NCBI GenBank assembly: GCA_039707465.1
Contig: CM077643.1
Span: forward strand, 325,009,919-325,073,918
DNA length: 64,000 nucleotides
Reading direction: 5' to 3'
From: Rhabdophis nuchalis
Taxonomy: Eukaryota; Chordata; Lepidosauria; Squamata; Natricidae
Shown: positions 33,371 to 43,649 of the stretch, one piece after another
How positions within the stretch are numbered: position 1 is the first letter of the stretch
Layout: the number at the start of each line of letters is the position of its first letter
Program-made: the position numbers and the translations under genes
The notes under the pieces: model-generated
Told to the model about the DNA's origin: nothing
Seen by the model: the letters and a program-made list of their open reading frames with translations, nothing else
Databases searched by the model: none

Positions 33371-35312
33371 ATATTCCCAAGCAGATGTCTTCACAGCAAA
33401 TGTGTTTCAAGGCAATTCCAGATGGTCTCTGGAAGCATCAGCCAACATTGTCAAATGCTGGAAATTGCAGCTTAATAAATCTGGTAGGATTATAGATTTT
33501 TCACCCCTTGTCTAGGTTTTCAAAGAATAGAGACTTACCATGATTGTCTTGCACTATGGATTTAAACCACATAGAAGCAGTTTTAACTGTTCAGTTGTAA
33601 TCCGACTCTTGGAGACTTTATGGCCAAATGCTCTTTCTGTCAAGCACTGCTTCTTTCAGTGATTTGATGCTTGTCTTTGTATCACCTTTGATGATATCAA
33701 GTCAATGAATTCTTAAAACACATACTATGGACAAACCCTGTACAAGAATAACATTCCAGTCATTTGCAGTTAGTAACTCAGTGACAGTTGAAGTCAATGT
33801 CTTGGAAGGAATGGAGGAAGAGATGCTAAGAAAGAATAAAGTTGGGCTGTGTGATACTTCAGTCAATCAATTAATCAAATCTTCATTATGGTCCTAGACC
33901 AGCATCAGAAGGTGATCCCTCTGTAGCACCCATCCTATTTAAATGCGACTTGGAAATTAGGGCAAGGACTAAAGTCTAATGGTAGGTTCTTTGTTGTCTC
34001 ATTGCGTGCATGTGTCTGCAAAAAGACATGATAAAAGATAAAGCTACAGTTACTAATATAAATGTTTTATCTGCTCCCAATCTTGCCCAGGAATAATGGC
34101 TTTCTTTTGAGCTATGTAATGGGAGCCAATAAAATATGCATGTCACATAAGCAGAAATGGCTGGCCACAAGAGATAACTGATACTGACTTCCCCCCTCAT
34201 CTTGCTACATAAATAAAATCCTAAACTTTATTTGCATTCAATGGTACTTAATGGCTGTGAGTCTCTATCTGGCATGTCTACACCTCCCAGCATTTACAGG
34301 GCTACGGACTAGACAGGCAACTATAGAATTATAAATGAAAAACTGGTTGTCGAGACATCAGCAGAATGAACAGGGAAGGGGCTTTGAAAAAAAACTCAGC
34401 CTTGGAGAGAAGACAATTCTTTCCTCTTTCCATTTGTGTGGGGAAGGGGAGGAAGCAAATTCTACTGCACCAGCAGAACAGCTTTAATAGCGTCTGAGAG
34501 GATAATAAGAGAGGAAGAAAACACCCCAGAGGCAAAAGAAAATATTCTCTGTAGGAAATTAAACCAGATCGCAGCAAACAACAACAATAATGGTTTAAAT
34601 AAAACTTCAGGCACAAATTAGTGATTAGAGAGTGAACATTAGCAGGACCCGGAGAAGGGGCCCCACAGCAAAAGAACAGCCTTCTAGCACCCGCCGAAAA
34701 TCCAAGCCATATCAATGATCTTGAAGTGCTCCTTTGTTTGGCATCCATTATTCACGCTTGGCATTAAAGAAAATGTACAGCCTTATGATGGACCCATTAT
34801 AGAGAGCATCCCTGGAAGCTCAAGGATAATTGGGAAGGAACCGACAACTAGCACCTGTCCCTTCAACCTTCAATCCCTGGGCATGAAAGTTAGAATACGT
34901 CCAGCAATTAAATAATGTGTTTAGACTGCAGAAATCCATTGGAAGGATTATAGGCCAGTGCTGCCTTCTCGGAGAGATAACAGGAGATAACTGCTGCGTC
35001 TTGCATTTTCACCATGTATTTTGAAAATGGGAGGACAGAAACTCTGAAGAAGAGAGTGACTCTGCATAATGTTGTTGCATGATTCATCTCACTTCTCTGA
35101 GATCCAGCCTTCTTTCAGAGGGATATCACTAAAGATTTATTCCTGTTTAAGAATATAGCATCCATTTACAACTATACAACATCGATACACAGTAGTAGAG
35201 TCCCACAGGTTAACCAACTGCACTATTCACAGTTTCTCCATCAAATTTCTAAGAAGCTTCCACCACCTTCCAATTTTTGCAGAGAGCATCACAGATTTAT
35301 CTGCCTTTTATC
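33371..35312. other. Low-repeat stretch with possible conserved core
   Basis: No transposon ends. The segment 34320-34930 is less AT-rich, lacks repeats and holds ORFs on both strands (139 codons minus, 34329-34748) without a recognisable domain. I do not call a gene. Confidence 0.5.
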
Positions 35313-35429
35313 GTCTACAGCAGTGGTGTCCAAACTTTTTTCAAAGAGGGCCAGATTGGATGAAGTGAACATGGTGGAGGGCCGAACATTTTTCCGAACA
35401 TTCTCTGAACCATTACAATTAAATGCAAA

Positions 35430-35507
35430 TAAATTGCCTCGCCTCGAGTCCCCTTGGGGAGAGAGAGCGGGATATAAAATTAAATTATTATTATTATTAT
35501 TATTATT
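35430..35507 (+). mobile_element. L2 3' tail fragment with (ATT)n
   Basis: CCTCGAGTCCCCTTGGGGAG, GAGCGGGATATAAAATT and an (ATT)n tail, inside the hAT-type element. Confidence 0.8.
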
Positions 35508-35610
35508 TTATGCCAAGTTAATTGCAAATGACATACTTTTCATTTCATAACATTAAGATCAACTGACAGTTGAGTTTTCACAATGTATTGAAAATAAATT
35601 TAAAAAAAAC

Positions 35611-36188
35611 TTACCTACCTCTTTCTCTCTTTCTCTCTTTCTTTCTCTCTCTCTCTTTTTCTCTTTCTTTCTGTCTCTCTTTCTTTCTCTCTCTCTCTCT
35701 TTCTTCCTCTCTCTCTCTCCATTTCTCTCTCTCTCTTTCTTTCTCGCTCTCTTTTTCTCTTTCTTTCTGTCTCCCTTTCTCTCTCACTCTCTCTCTCTTT
35801 CTCTCTCTTTCTTCCTCTCTTTCTTTCTCTCTCCCTCTCTCTTTCGCTCTTCTTTCTTTCCCTTTTTCTCTCTTTCTCTTCCTTTCTCTCTCTCTTTTTC
35901 TCTTTCTTTCTGTCTCCCTTTCTCTCTCACTCTCTCTCTCTTTCTCTCTCTTTCTTCCTCTCTCTCTCTCCATTTCTCTCTCTTTCTCTCTTTCTTTCTC
36001 TCTCTCTCTCTTTCTCTTTCTTTCTGTCTCTCTTTCTTTCTCTCTCTCTCTCTTTCGCTCTTTCTTTCTTTCCCTTTTTCTCTCTTTCTCTTCCTTTCTC
36101 TCTCTCTTTTTCTCTTTCTTTCTGTCTCTCTTTCTGTCTTTTTCTTTCTCTCTCTCTCTTTCTTTCTCTTTCTTTCTCTTTCTTTCTT

Positions 36189-36223
<35 letters not shown>

Positions 36224-36562
36224 GTCACTCTGTGTGTGTGTCTGTCTGTCTGTCTCTCACTCACTTAATCAGTCTCTATTTATCTGTCTCTCCCTCCCTC
36301 TCTCTGTCTCTCCCTGTCTCTGTGTGTATCACTCTCTCTGATTCTCTCCCTCCCTCCCTCTCTCTGTATGTCTGTCTCTCCCTCTTTCCCCGTCTGTCTC
36401 CAATTCAATCCCTCCCTGTGTCATTCTCTATCTGTGTCTCTCTCTGTCTCTCTCCCTCCCTCTCTTTCTCTCTGTCTCTGTCTGTCTCTCTGTCTTTCCC
36501 TCCCTCCCCTTCTGTCTCTCTCTGTGTCTGTCAGTCACTCCCTCTCTCCCCTCTCCTCCCCT
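35611..36562. repeat. Polypyrimidine tract (CTTT/CTCT/CCCT)
   Basis: Over 900 bp almost free of purines on the plus strand. Apart from slippage it contains longer duplications: segments starting near 35751 and 35894 (143-bp offset) and near 35841 and 36052 (211-bp offset) repeat tens of bases with the same rare interruptions. The tract changes from CTTT-rich to CTCT/CCCT/GTCT-rich after about 36230. The long Ser/Leu/Phe and Arg/Lys/Glu ORFs on the two strands are spurious. Confidence 0.96.
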
Positions 36563-36642
36563 CCCCGGGAAGCAGCAGAAGGGCCGGTATGCCGGAGGTT
36601 ACGGACGCCTCCTCCCGCAGCGGACGAGGGAGCAGGCGGGGT

Positions 36643-37160
36643 GAGCACCCAAGGCTACCGTCATCTTAAGCACCACCGAGGCTGTCGCCCGGCAGGGGCG
36701 TCAGGCAGGGAAGCCGGTCGCGGCTCCATCGCGGCTCCCTCCGGCAGGCACCACGGCTTACGTTCTGAGGCTGCGTGTCCGGCTTCCCTGCCTGACGCCC
36801 CTGCCGGGCGACCTTGTGTGGCGGGAGCTACACGTTCTGGGGCTGCGTGGCTGGGAGGGAGGTGAACGCGCGGCCCCAGAATGTAAGCCGTGGTGCCCGC
36901 CGGAGGGAGACGCGATAGAGACGCGACCGGCTTCCCTGCCTGACGCCCCTGCCGGGCGACCTGCCGGGCGACCTTGTGCGAGCACCCAAGGCTACCGTCA
37001 TCTTAAGCACCACCGAGGCTGTCGCCCAGCAGGTCGCCCGGCAGGGGCATCAGGCAGGGAAGCCGGTCGCGTCTCCATCGCGGCTCCCTCCGGCAGGCAC
37101 CAAGCGCACGTTCTGGGGCCGCGCGTCCACCTCCCTCCCAGCCACACAGCCCCAGAGACA
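36643..37160. repeat. GC-rich direct and inverted repeat array
   Basis: Unit GAGCACCCAAGGCTACCG starts at 36643 and again at 36980, each followed by GGCAGGGAAGCCGGTCGC. Inverted copies occupy 36777-36815 and 36833-36961. The last forms a palindrome with 37032-37160: arms of about 129 bp, few mismatches, 70-bp spacer. A CAGGTCGCCCGG-type short duplication expands the second copy. Confidence 0.93.
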
Positions 37161-37281
37161 GAGGGAGGAAGGGAGGGTCACATTTACACAGAGCAGGGAG
37201 GGCTGTTGGAGGGCCGTATTAAACCGACCCCCGGGCCGCAAATGGCCCGCGGGCTGGACTTTGGACATGCCTGGTCTACAG

Positions 37282-37772
37282 ACTTTGATGCAAAAGCGGC
37301 AGATACTTTAGGTCTCAGCTTTTTCTCTTAGAATCAAAGACTATCAAGCTGAATAAGAGATCATTCATATCAGCACCAATACAATATTATAATGGTGACA
37401 ATAAATGGATGAGCTACATGGGACCACAATTCCCACATGGTTGGGAAGAACTTCCTGCATCGTAGGAGAAAATGCCCTCAAATTCCCAAACCAAATACAT
37501 GGTCACGGGGACATGGAATTGGGAAAGAAGAAAACCATTCCTGGAGTGGGGAAGGATAACTTGAAATATGTTTTCCAAGCCAAGTCCTTTTATAAACAAT
37601 GGATTTGGCAACCAAAGAGAAAAAAATAGTCTCATCTCCTTCAACACATTATTTGGCATGTGAAATTGCTGTCACAAGAAAGGTTGAAAAAAATATCAGT
37701 GGCAGGTATTAAAATCTGAAACTGCTTCTCATATTATTTCAGCTCATACTTGGCCATGGAAATCTGGCTGGA
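37282..37772. other. No feature recognised
   Basis: Low-repeat sequence. Small ORFs only (81 codons or fewer). Confidence 0.5.
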
Positions 37773-37839
37773 GTATGTATGCATGTATGTATGTATGTAT
37801 GTATGTATGTATGTATGTATGTATGTATGTCTATACATA

Positions 37840-37924
<85 letters not shown>
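37773..37924. repeat. Compound microsatellite (TATG)n-(AC)n-(AG)n
   Basis: TATG units to about 37829, AC dinucleotides 37838-37856, then about 34 AG units to 37924. All overlapping ORFs are repeat translation. Confidence 0.97.
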
Positions 37925-37927
<3 letters not shown>

Positions 37928-38265
37928 TTCTCTTGGTAGAGAGCATGTGGAGCATATGGAGTGGCAGATATTATTTGTCATGGTGAGGTGGAGATTTTTT
38001 GCTTCTCATTCAAATAATTTTACTTCTTACTGATAGGGTTTGGAAATAAAGAAAATCTGGCAAAACTGTTTTGACGATGACAGCCCTGCTCCAAATTTCT
38101 CAGGAATTGTTAAGTGATCCAGATATTTGGACTGCAAATATCTGCAAAATATATCCGCCAGACATAAGAAGTGGTCAATGGACATTAAAATGACAAATAT
38201 ATTTTTAAAAGATACAAAATTTTAGTATAATATTCTAGTGTAGAGAAAAGAAGGACTAAGGATGA
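37925..38265. other. No feature recognised
   Basis: AT-rich spacer. Confidence 0.5.
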
Positions 38266-38505
38266 AAACTACTCAAGGAGAAAAACAACCTGGAATTAAG
38301 AAGAAACTTCCTAACAGTGAGGACAATTAACCAGTGGAACAGCTTGTCTTCAGAAATCATGGGCGCTCCGTCCCTGGAGGTTTTTAAGAAGAGATTGGAT
38401 AACCCTTTGTCTGAAATGGTATAGGATTGCCTGCTTGAGCAAGGAGCTGGACTAGAAGACCTCCAAGATTCCTTCCAGCTCTGTTCTGATTCTGATTCAA
38501 AATCA
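38266..38505 (+). mobile_element. CR1 LINE 3' end
   Basis: GAAGAAACTTCCTAACAGTG, AACCAGTGGAACAGCTTG, CCTGGAGGTTTTTAAGAAG, TGGATAACCCTTTGTCTG and GGACTAGAAGACCTCCAAG, then TTCTGATTCTGATTC as a degenerate tail. Contains the C-terminal ORF2 end and 3' UTR. Confidence 0.9.
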
Positions 38506-38719
38506 TTCTGAGTTTTCTGATGAAAACTGAATTGGCAGTGACTAACTCAGAGGCAGTTCTTAATTTGTAATAAATGAAAATATTAATTTACGGAGGAGGT
38601 TAATATGTTATGATAAGCCATAAGCTGATTAACTATGTTTTGGCCTAGTGTTTGTGTGAGCAGAACCATCAAAATTCAAAATGCCAATGGGCATGCCTCA
38701 GTACACCCAGATGATGTCA

Positions 38720-39060
38720 CTGCTCTTTGATCGCATTAGTTGTCAGTTGCTTCCAGGTACAATTCAAAGTAAACTTCACTACTTATAAAACTTGTTATGG
38801 CATTGACCATAGTTACTTGAGGGACCACCTAGCACCCATAGTTTCTACCTGGCTTCTGTAAATGAGCAGAGTGAGTCCATTCTGGGTTTTTTGAAAAACA
38901 AAACAAAACAGTATCATGTCTTGGTACCCAAGAAGCCCACTTTTTCTATCACAGTGCCTAATGTATGGAACAGCATCTCAACACTGAAGGATGATCAAGA
39001 AGACCTGGGAAACTTGAATTTCAAGTGGTTGCAACTATTTTATGAACGTTAAGTGTGCTT
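38720..39060 (+). pseudogene. Degraded L2-like ORF2 C-terminus
   Basis: One frame over 38755-38850 gives VQFKVNFTTYKTCYGIDHSY followed by LRDHLAPI, matching the FKVL, YKALHG and YLRDRL segments of L2-clade ORF2. Further on, CCTAATGTATGGAACAGC recalls the P-VWN motif. Stops and indels are frequent: an old copy. Confidence 0.65.
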
Positions 39061-40004
39061 TGCCAATTTGACTTAGAAATTCTACTGGTGTCAGGGGAGC
39101 TAAATAAACCAGAGTTGCAGACCTGCTCTAGGCCCTGATCTGCGAGTTTTCATAGGGATTTCCTTATTTGTATGTCTGTGTTTTACGATGGAGTCGTTAA
39201 TCAAAATATTCACCCCTTGGAGTACTAACAGTGCAAAAGTAATGTGTGTAAGCGCAATAAATCAGGAAAAATGTTCAGCTATATAGTAGTGGGATACTCT
39301 TGAGCTTTTTATTTAGCTAGAGAAACTGGGGGGATACAAAATTGTCTTTAGTGTCCATGAAAAAACACCCCAGCTGATTGATCTCCGGGTTCATTTGGTT
39401 TGCTAATTAGCCATGCCCTTACTAATAGGCATAAAAGTCAAACAATGAGAATAAATAACTGGCAGGCTACATTCCCAGCAAGAGTGAGTTATTGTAATGT
39501 AAAGATATGCAAATATGCACATTCTTACATTTCCATCCAAAGCTCTGGTTAATGAACGTTCTTTTATTCTTTCCAGGTTATTTTATTCCAGTTGAACAGT
39601 TCTTATGGCTATTTTGTAATAGGTTACAATATGAATCTTATCCAAATGATTACATTTTTAACCAGGTAACTCTATAGCCGGATGTAATTTTACAAATTCA
39701 AAAATTAGGCCCAATAAAATATCTTCTTTTAAAAAAAACCCTGAATATTGGTTGCAGCACAAAAGGGCATTTCTACCGTACAATGTGACTAGGCTAGGGC
39801 AATCAGATTTGGGCTGCAAAGCTTACCAGAACCACAAAAGGATAGTAAGGGACACAGTAAGAAAACCCCCAACAATTTTCTAGCTGTTGTTCAAACATTT
39901 GCACCCCAGATTTGGTGGACATACTATAAATAATCTCAGAAAATAGTTTTTCTATTCTAAACAATTCCCAGAGAGACAAAACTAGTCCTGTCATTGAATC
40001 ATCA
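39061..40004. other. Low-repeat stretch
   Basis: No transposon ends. 39360-39540 contains CTAATTAG (homeodomain-type core) and ATGCAAAT (39507-39514, POU-octamer-like). Such short motifs are common by chance. Confidence 0.45.
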
Positions 40005-40550
40005 GAATAGAGCTGGAAGGGACCTTGGGGGTCTTCTAGTCCAGCCACCTGCTCAAACAGAAGATCCTATATCATTTCAGAGAAGTGACTGTCCAGTTTC
40101 TTCTCAAAAACCTCCAGTGAAGCACCCACAATATCTGAAAGCAAGCTGTTTCACTGGTTAATTGTCCTCACTGTTTGGAAGTTTCTCCTCAATTCCAGGT
40201 CGCTTTTTTCCTTGACTAGTTTCCATCCATTGTTTCTTGTCCTGCTTTTTGGTGCTTTAAAAATATTCTTTGTGTCATTCTTCATATGTTTTAGCCTCCA
40301 GGTCTTTAATCATCTTAGTTGCTTTTCTATGCACTTTTTCCAAAGTCTCAACATCTTTTCTGTAATGTGATGACCAAAACTGGATGCAGTATCCCAGATG
40401 TGATCTTACCAAGGCTTTACAAAGTGGTACTAATACTGATTCTATACCTCTATTTTGATAATGTGCTTTGCTTGCAAGATATCCTTAGTTGTGATTAAGT
40501 TAGCCTTCCTACATTAAATTAAACACATAATCTTGGGTTGTTGGGTTTTT
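40005..40550 (-). mobile_element. CR1 LINE 3' half, diverged
   Basis: AGAGCTGGAAGGGACCTTGG, GTCTTCTAGTCCAGCCACC, CAAGCTGTTTCACTGGTTA, TTTCCATCCATTGTTTCTTG, CCAAAACTGGATGCAGTATC and CTTACCAAGGCTTTACAAAG: the complement of CR1 3' UTR and C-terminal ORF2. Reading frames are broken. Older than the copies at 42.3, 53.0 and 60.8 kb. Confidence 0.9.
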
Positions 40551-41218
40551 CTGCATTCTGCATTGAACCATAAACTAATCATGTTCATTAATTACACCAG
40601 GCATATTAAATCTGTGCGCTTTAGCTTCTTAGCTAGCATAAACTCAAATATTGCATATATGAGTTCCTGAAAGAAAAAGATCTCACCCCCAAATGTTGTT
40701 TATGATTTAGTAATAAAGTTTCTTTTATTTAACTTTTTCAGAAGTCCAAGACTGGTTTATGCTGTCCTCTTTCACCTTTCTATTGTTAATGACTTTCTTA
40801 TAACTACATCCTAAAGGCTTCTCAATTCAACACCTGTCCAGAAACTATACTTTTACTCCAGGTTCCCTTGTCCCTACCAAAATATCTTCCCTTTCAAGAT
40901 AGCCTGTGCCATTCTGGGCATCTGGTGTTGGATTTGGCTAGACATCCATTCTAGAATTTCTCCTCTTTTCAGTCTGTTTCTGAAGGTCCTTTTCATTGCT
41001 AACACACAATGGGCGTATACCAGTTTGACTGGGTTGGTGCTGTGCACGTTTTGGCTTGGCAAAACTGATGCTTGGAGTGTGGCGTTGCCTTGGCTGGACT
41101 GGCAATCTTTTAGGGATGGTTATAGCTCAGGTAGGATGTTCCTAGTTAGGTTGGGCTATTTCAGGGCTCTGGCTGTTATCTGTTGATCCTGATAGCAGTA
41201 AATTGGCTACCATAACAA
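40551..41218. other. No feature recognised
   Basis: AT-rich, low-repeat sequence without a notable ORF. Confidence 0.5.
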
Positions 41219-41261
41219 CCCCTCCCTCCCTCCCTCCTTTCCTCCCTCCCTCCCTTCCTTC
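41219..41261. repeat. (CCCT)n/(CCTT)n microsatellite
   Basis: Pyrimidine tetranucleotides immediately left of a hAT-like MITE. The same CCTT-type repeat resumes on the right of the MITE. Confidence 0.9.
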
Positions 41262-41452
41262 CAGAGGTGGGATTCACTTACCTTCCCTACCAGTTTGCAA
41301 ATATGAGTGCATGCACCTCATCTGCGCATGTGCACTGCCTTCTGCACATGTGCACTGCTTACGCATTATATCAAGGTGGGTGGGTGGAGCGTCTCACAGC
41401 TGTTGCTACTGGTTCACCCGAACTGGAGAGAACCGACTGAATATCACCTCTC
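41262..41452. mobile_element. hAT-like MITE, CAGNGGTGGGATTC family
   Basis: 191 bp. Left end CAGAGGTGGGATTCACTTACC minus its last base; right end GACTGAATATCACCTC. Flanks CTTCCTTC on both sides fit an 8-bp duplication but lie in a microsatellite, so the match is weak evidence. Interior GCGCATGTGCACTGCC is repeated with variation. Confidence 0.8.
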
Positions 41453-41561
41453 CTTCCTTCCTTCCTTCCTTCCTTCCTTCCTTCCTTCCTTCCTTCCTTC
41501 CTTCCTTCCTTCCTTCCTTCCTTCCTTCCTTCCTTCCTTCCTTCCTTCCTTCCTTCCTTCT
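41453..41561. repeat. (TTCC)n, about 27 units
   Basis: Uninterrupted TTCC units right of the MITE. The Pro/Ser/Phe/Leu ORFs across it are spurious. Confidence 0.97.
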
Positions 41562-42258
41562 TGGTCTTATTTATGTCCAGTCTAGGGTAATAGTAGTCCT
41601 GGCTGGTAATGCTATTACTGCCACTGCTGCAAACTGAAATGCTGGCTGAAGCATCCCCTTTTCTTCTTCTTGCTGCTTAAAGTCTGATCTCAGCCACCAG
41701 CCTGAATATCATTTCCCAGACCGATTTTGCCACTTCTTTGAACCCGACTGACTAGTCTGCCAACCATCTGCACCTTAGCTACTGGAAAGATTCTGTGCCA
41801 GCTGATCCCGCTGGTAAATGTTGACACATTTCATGCTGAAATTTTCCTGGCTGCTTCTAGAACATCATCAGTAGCAGATCTGCTTGGCAAAGCTGCTGGA
41901 ATCATCATTGTTGCATTCTTCTCTACAGACTAGCCTACCAGCAAAAGTTAACTTCCCATTATAGGTTTTATTTTTTCTTCTTCTGTTTCTTCCTTAATCT
42001 GGAATAATCTGGAGTTTTTAAGATCCACGGTGATGAGGAACGTTGCCTTCATAGGATGATTAAAACTATATTGAGATGTAATAAAACCTTCCAAGTCGGT
42101 CTGTATTTTCCCTTTTCCCTTGGAGAAAGGTTGTTAAATAGAACTGTTTCCTCAAGCTTCACTTTTAAATCAGATAACTTGCGGGTCAGCCTTATCAACT
42201 TCCTTTGCAATGACCAGCCTGCAATGCCAGGACACTGAATCCATCATTTATCTGGAAT
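41562..42258. other. No feature recognised
   Basis: Low-repeat sequence without ORFs over 60 codons. Confidence 0.5.
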
Positions 42259-42836
42259 AATACAATACAATACAATACAATAGCAGAGTTGGAAGGGACC
42301 TTGTAGGTCTTCTAGTCCAACCGCCTGCGTGGGCAGGAACCTTATACCATTTCAGACAAATGGCTATCTAACATCTTTTTAAAGACTTCCAGGGTTGGGG
42401 CATTCACAACTTCTGGAGGCAAGCTGTTCCAGGGGTTAATTGTTCTAACTGCCAGGAAATTTCTCCTTAGTTCTAAGTTGCTTCTCTCCTTGATTAGTTT
42501 CCACCCATTGCTTCTTGTCCTGCCCCCAGGTGCCTTGGAGAATAGTTTGACTCCCTTTTCTTTGTGGCACCCTCTGAGATATCGGAACACTGCTATCATG
42601 TCTCCCCTGGTCCTTCTCTTTATCAAACTAGACATACCCAGCTCCTGCAGCCGTTCTTCATATGTTTTAGTCTCCAGTCCCCTAATCATCTTGGTTGCTC
42701 TTCTCTGCACTCTTTCCAGAGTCTCCACGTCTTTTCTACATCGTGGCGACCAAAACTGTATGCAGTATTCCAAGTGTGGCCTTACCAAGGCACTATACAG
42801 TGGCATTAACACTTCACGTGATCTAGATTCTATCCC
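42259..42836 (-). mobile_element. CR1 LINE 3' end, young
   Basis: Tail (AATAC)n at 42260-42282, then the 3' terminus complement GAGTTGGAAGGGACCTTGTAG minus its last base, the 3' UTR and ORF2 C-terminus. The 5' truncation lies near 42836, where similarity to the 53.0-kb copy ends. Confidence 0.94.
42342..42812 (-). pseudogene. CR1 ORF2 C-terminal remnant, open frame
   Basis: About 156 open codons: [20 protein letters not shown], then [80 protein letters not shown] and a DSHLSEMV end. This is the region behind the RT palm. The catalytic motif is absent. It differs from the 60.8-kb copy at only about ten residues, so both are recent. Confidence 0.92.
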
Positions 42837-43564
42837 AGTGCTGAGAAATAATCTCCTCAGCCTTAAATATTGTGAGGAATATTGCGGTCTTCAAAGATAC
42901 CTGTCTATTCCTGTGGCAAAAATGTGAAACAATAATATCACAGGGACCTAAGAAACGCACTCCTTCAAAAAGAAAAAGCAGTCAATTCTGACTGTACAGA
43001 GCCAGCTTTAAATGTTGCCCTCTTCCCTTTTAAATCCCTACTAAAATCCCTAACAGAAGTGGAGCCATGCTGGTAACAGAATTTCCACTCGGCCACATTT
43101 ATCATTGTCGTGGGCTATTTTTAGCCACGCTTCTTGGGAACGAGGCGAAAGCAATTTGTTAGACGGCAGGATAATGCTGACAGCTATTTATCTTAGCAAG
43201 ATTAGGGCTCCCCGTACATGCCTGACTAATGGTACACAAATGTTTTAAAATAACGCAGGGTTGTTTTGCTTTTCTTATGTGTAGTTTCTTACAGGCTGCC
43301 TTCCCACCCCCTTTCCAACATACTTTAATTGCCTTGACAAAGGTTGGAAAATTAAAATGGAGAGTAACCTGAGGAAATAATAAGAGCTGAAATATTTCAG
43401 GTAAAATTCTCAGGACTCTATTCTGATTCTTCTTTCTTTTATATTTCTACTCCACCCCACCCCCAAACCCCAGTCTTATTCCATTTGGCATACATATGGG
43501 CAAGAGTGCCATTAATCTATAAATATGAGGACTTTGTAACAATTGTCCAATGAAAACTCCTCCT
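42837..43564. other. Low-repeat stretch with possible conserved core
   Basis: 43080-43240 (GCCACGCTTCTTGGGAAC, GACAGCTATTTATCTTAGC) is less AT-rich than its flanks and free of repeat signatures. No ORF. Confidence 0.45.
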
Positions 43565-43569
43565 TTGCT

Positions 43570-43638
43570 TCCTCCTCCTCCTCCTCCTCCTCCTCCTCCT
43601 CCTCCTCCTCCTCCTCCTCCTCCTCCTCCTCCTCCTCC
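43570..43638. repeat. (CTC)n trinucleotide repeat, about 23 units
   Basis: Uninterrupted. Shorter CTC runs recur at about 43913 and 44010 within similar AT-rich sequence (TTTATTAAAA, GTGTGAATATAC), suggesting a local duplication of a larger unit. Confidence 0.95.
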
Positions 43639-43649
43639 ATTTAGTATAA

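Larger units (their letters stand above)
35321..37273. mobile_element. Long hAT-type element, CAGTGGTGTCCAAAC ends
   Basis: 1,953 bp between perfect duplications GTCTACAG (35313-35320 and 37274-37281). Left end CAGTGGTGTCCAAACTTTTT, then AAAGAGGGCCAGATTGG. Right end GCCCGCGGGCTGGACTTTGG, then ACATGCCTG. Contents in order: an L2 3' tail fragment (35430-35507), about 950 bp of polypyrimidine, and a GC-rich direct/inverted repeat array. No transposase ORF, so non-autonomous. Confidence 0.92.

Noticed and set aside
34329..34748. A 139-codon minus-strand ORF
   Set aside because: No recognisable family, and the opposite strand is open in part as well. More likely chance in a less AT-rich block. 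Kept only as a possible non-coding conserved region.
35570..36268. A 232-codon plus-strand ORF and a 217-codon minus-strand ORF
   Set aside because: Translation of the polypyrimidine tract (Ser/Leu/Phe on one strand, Arg/Lys/Glu on the other). No stops arise because the repeat lacks them. No start context, domain or exon structure.
36368..37331. Overlapping ORFs of 111-171 codons on both strands
   Set aside because: They run through the GC-rich direct/inverted array and the hAT end, with Ala/Gly/Arg/Pro composition from GC-rich repeats and no recognisable transposase motif.
37774..38033. Met-Tyr-Val and Arg-Glu dipeptide-rich ORFs
   Set aside because: Translation of (TATG)n and (AG)n microsatellites.
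41203..41637. A 144-codon Pro/Ser/Leu-rich ORF
   Set aside because: Made of two microsatellites plus a MITE.
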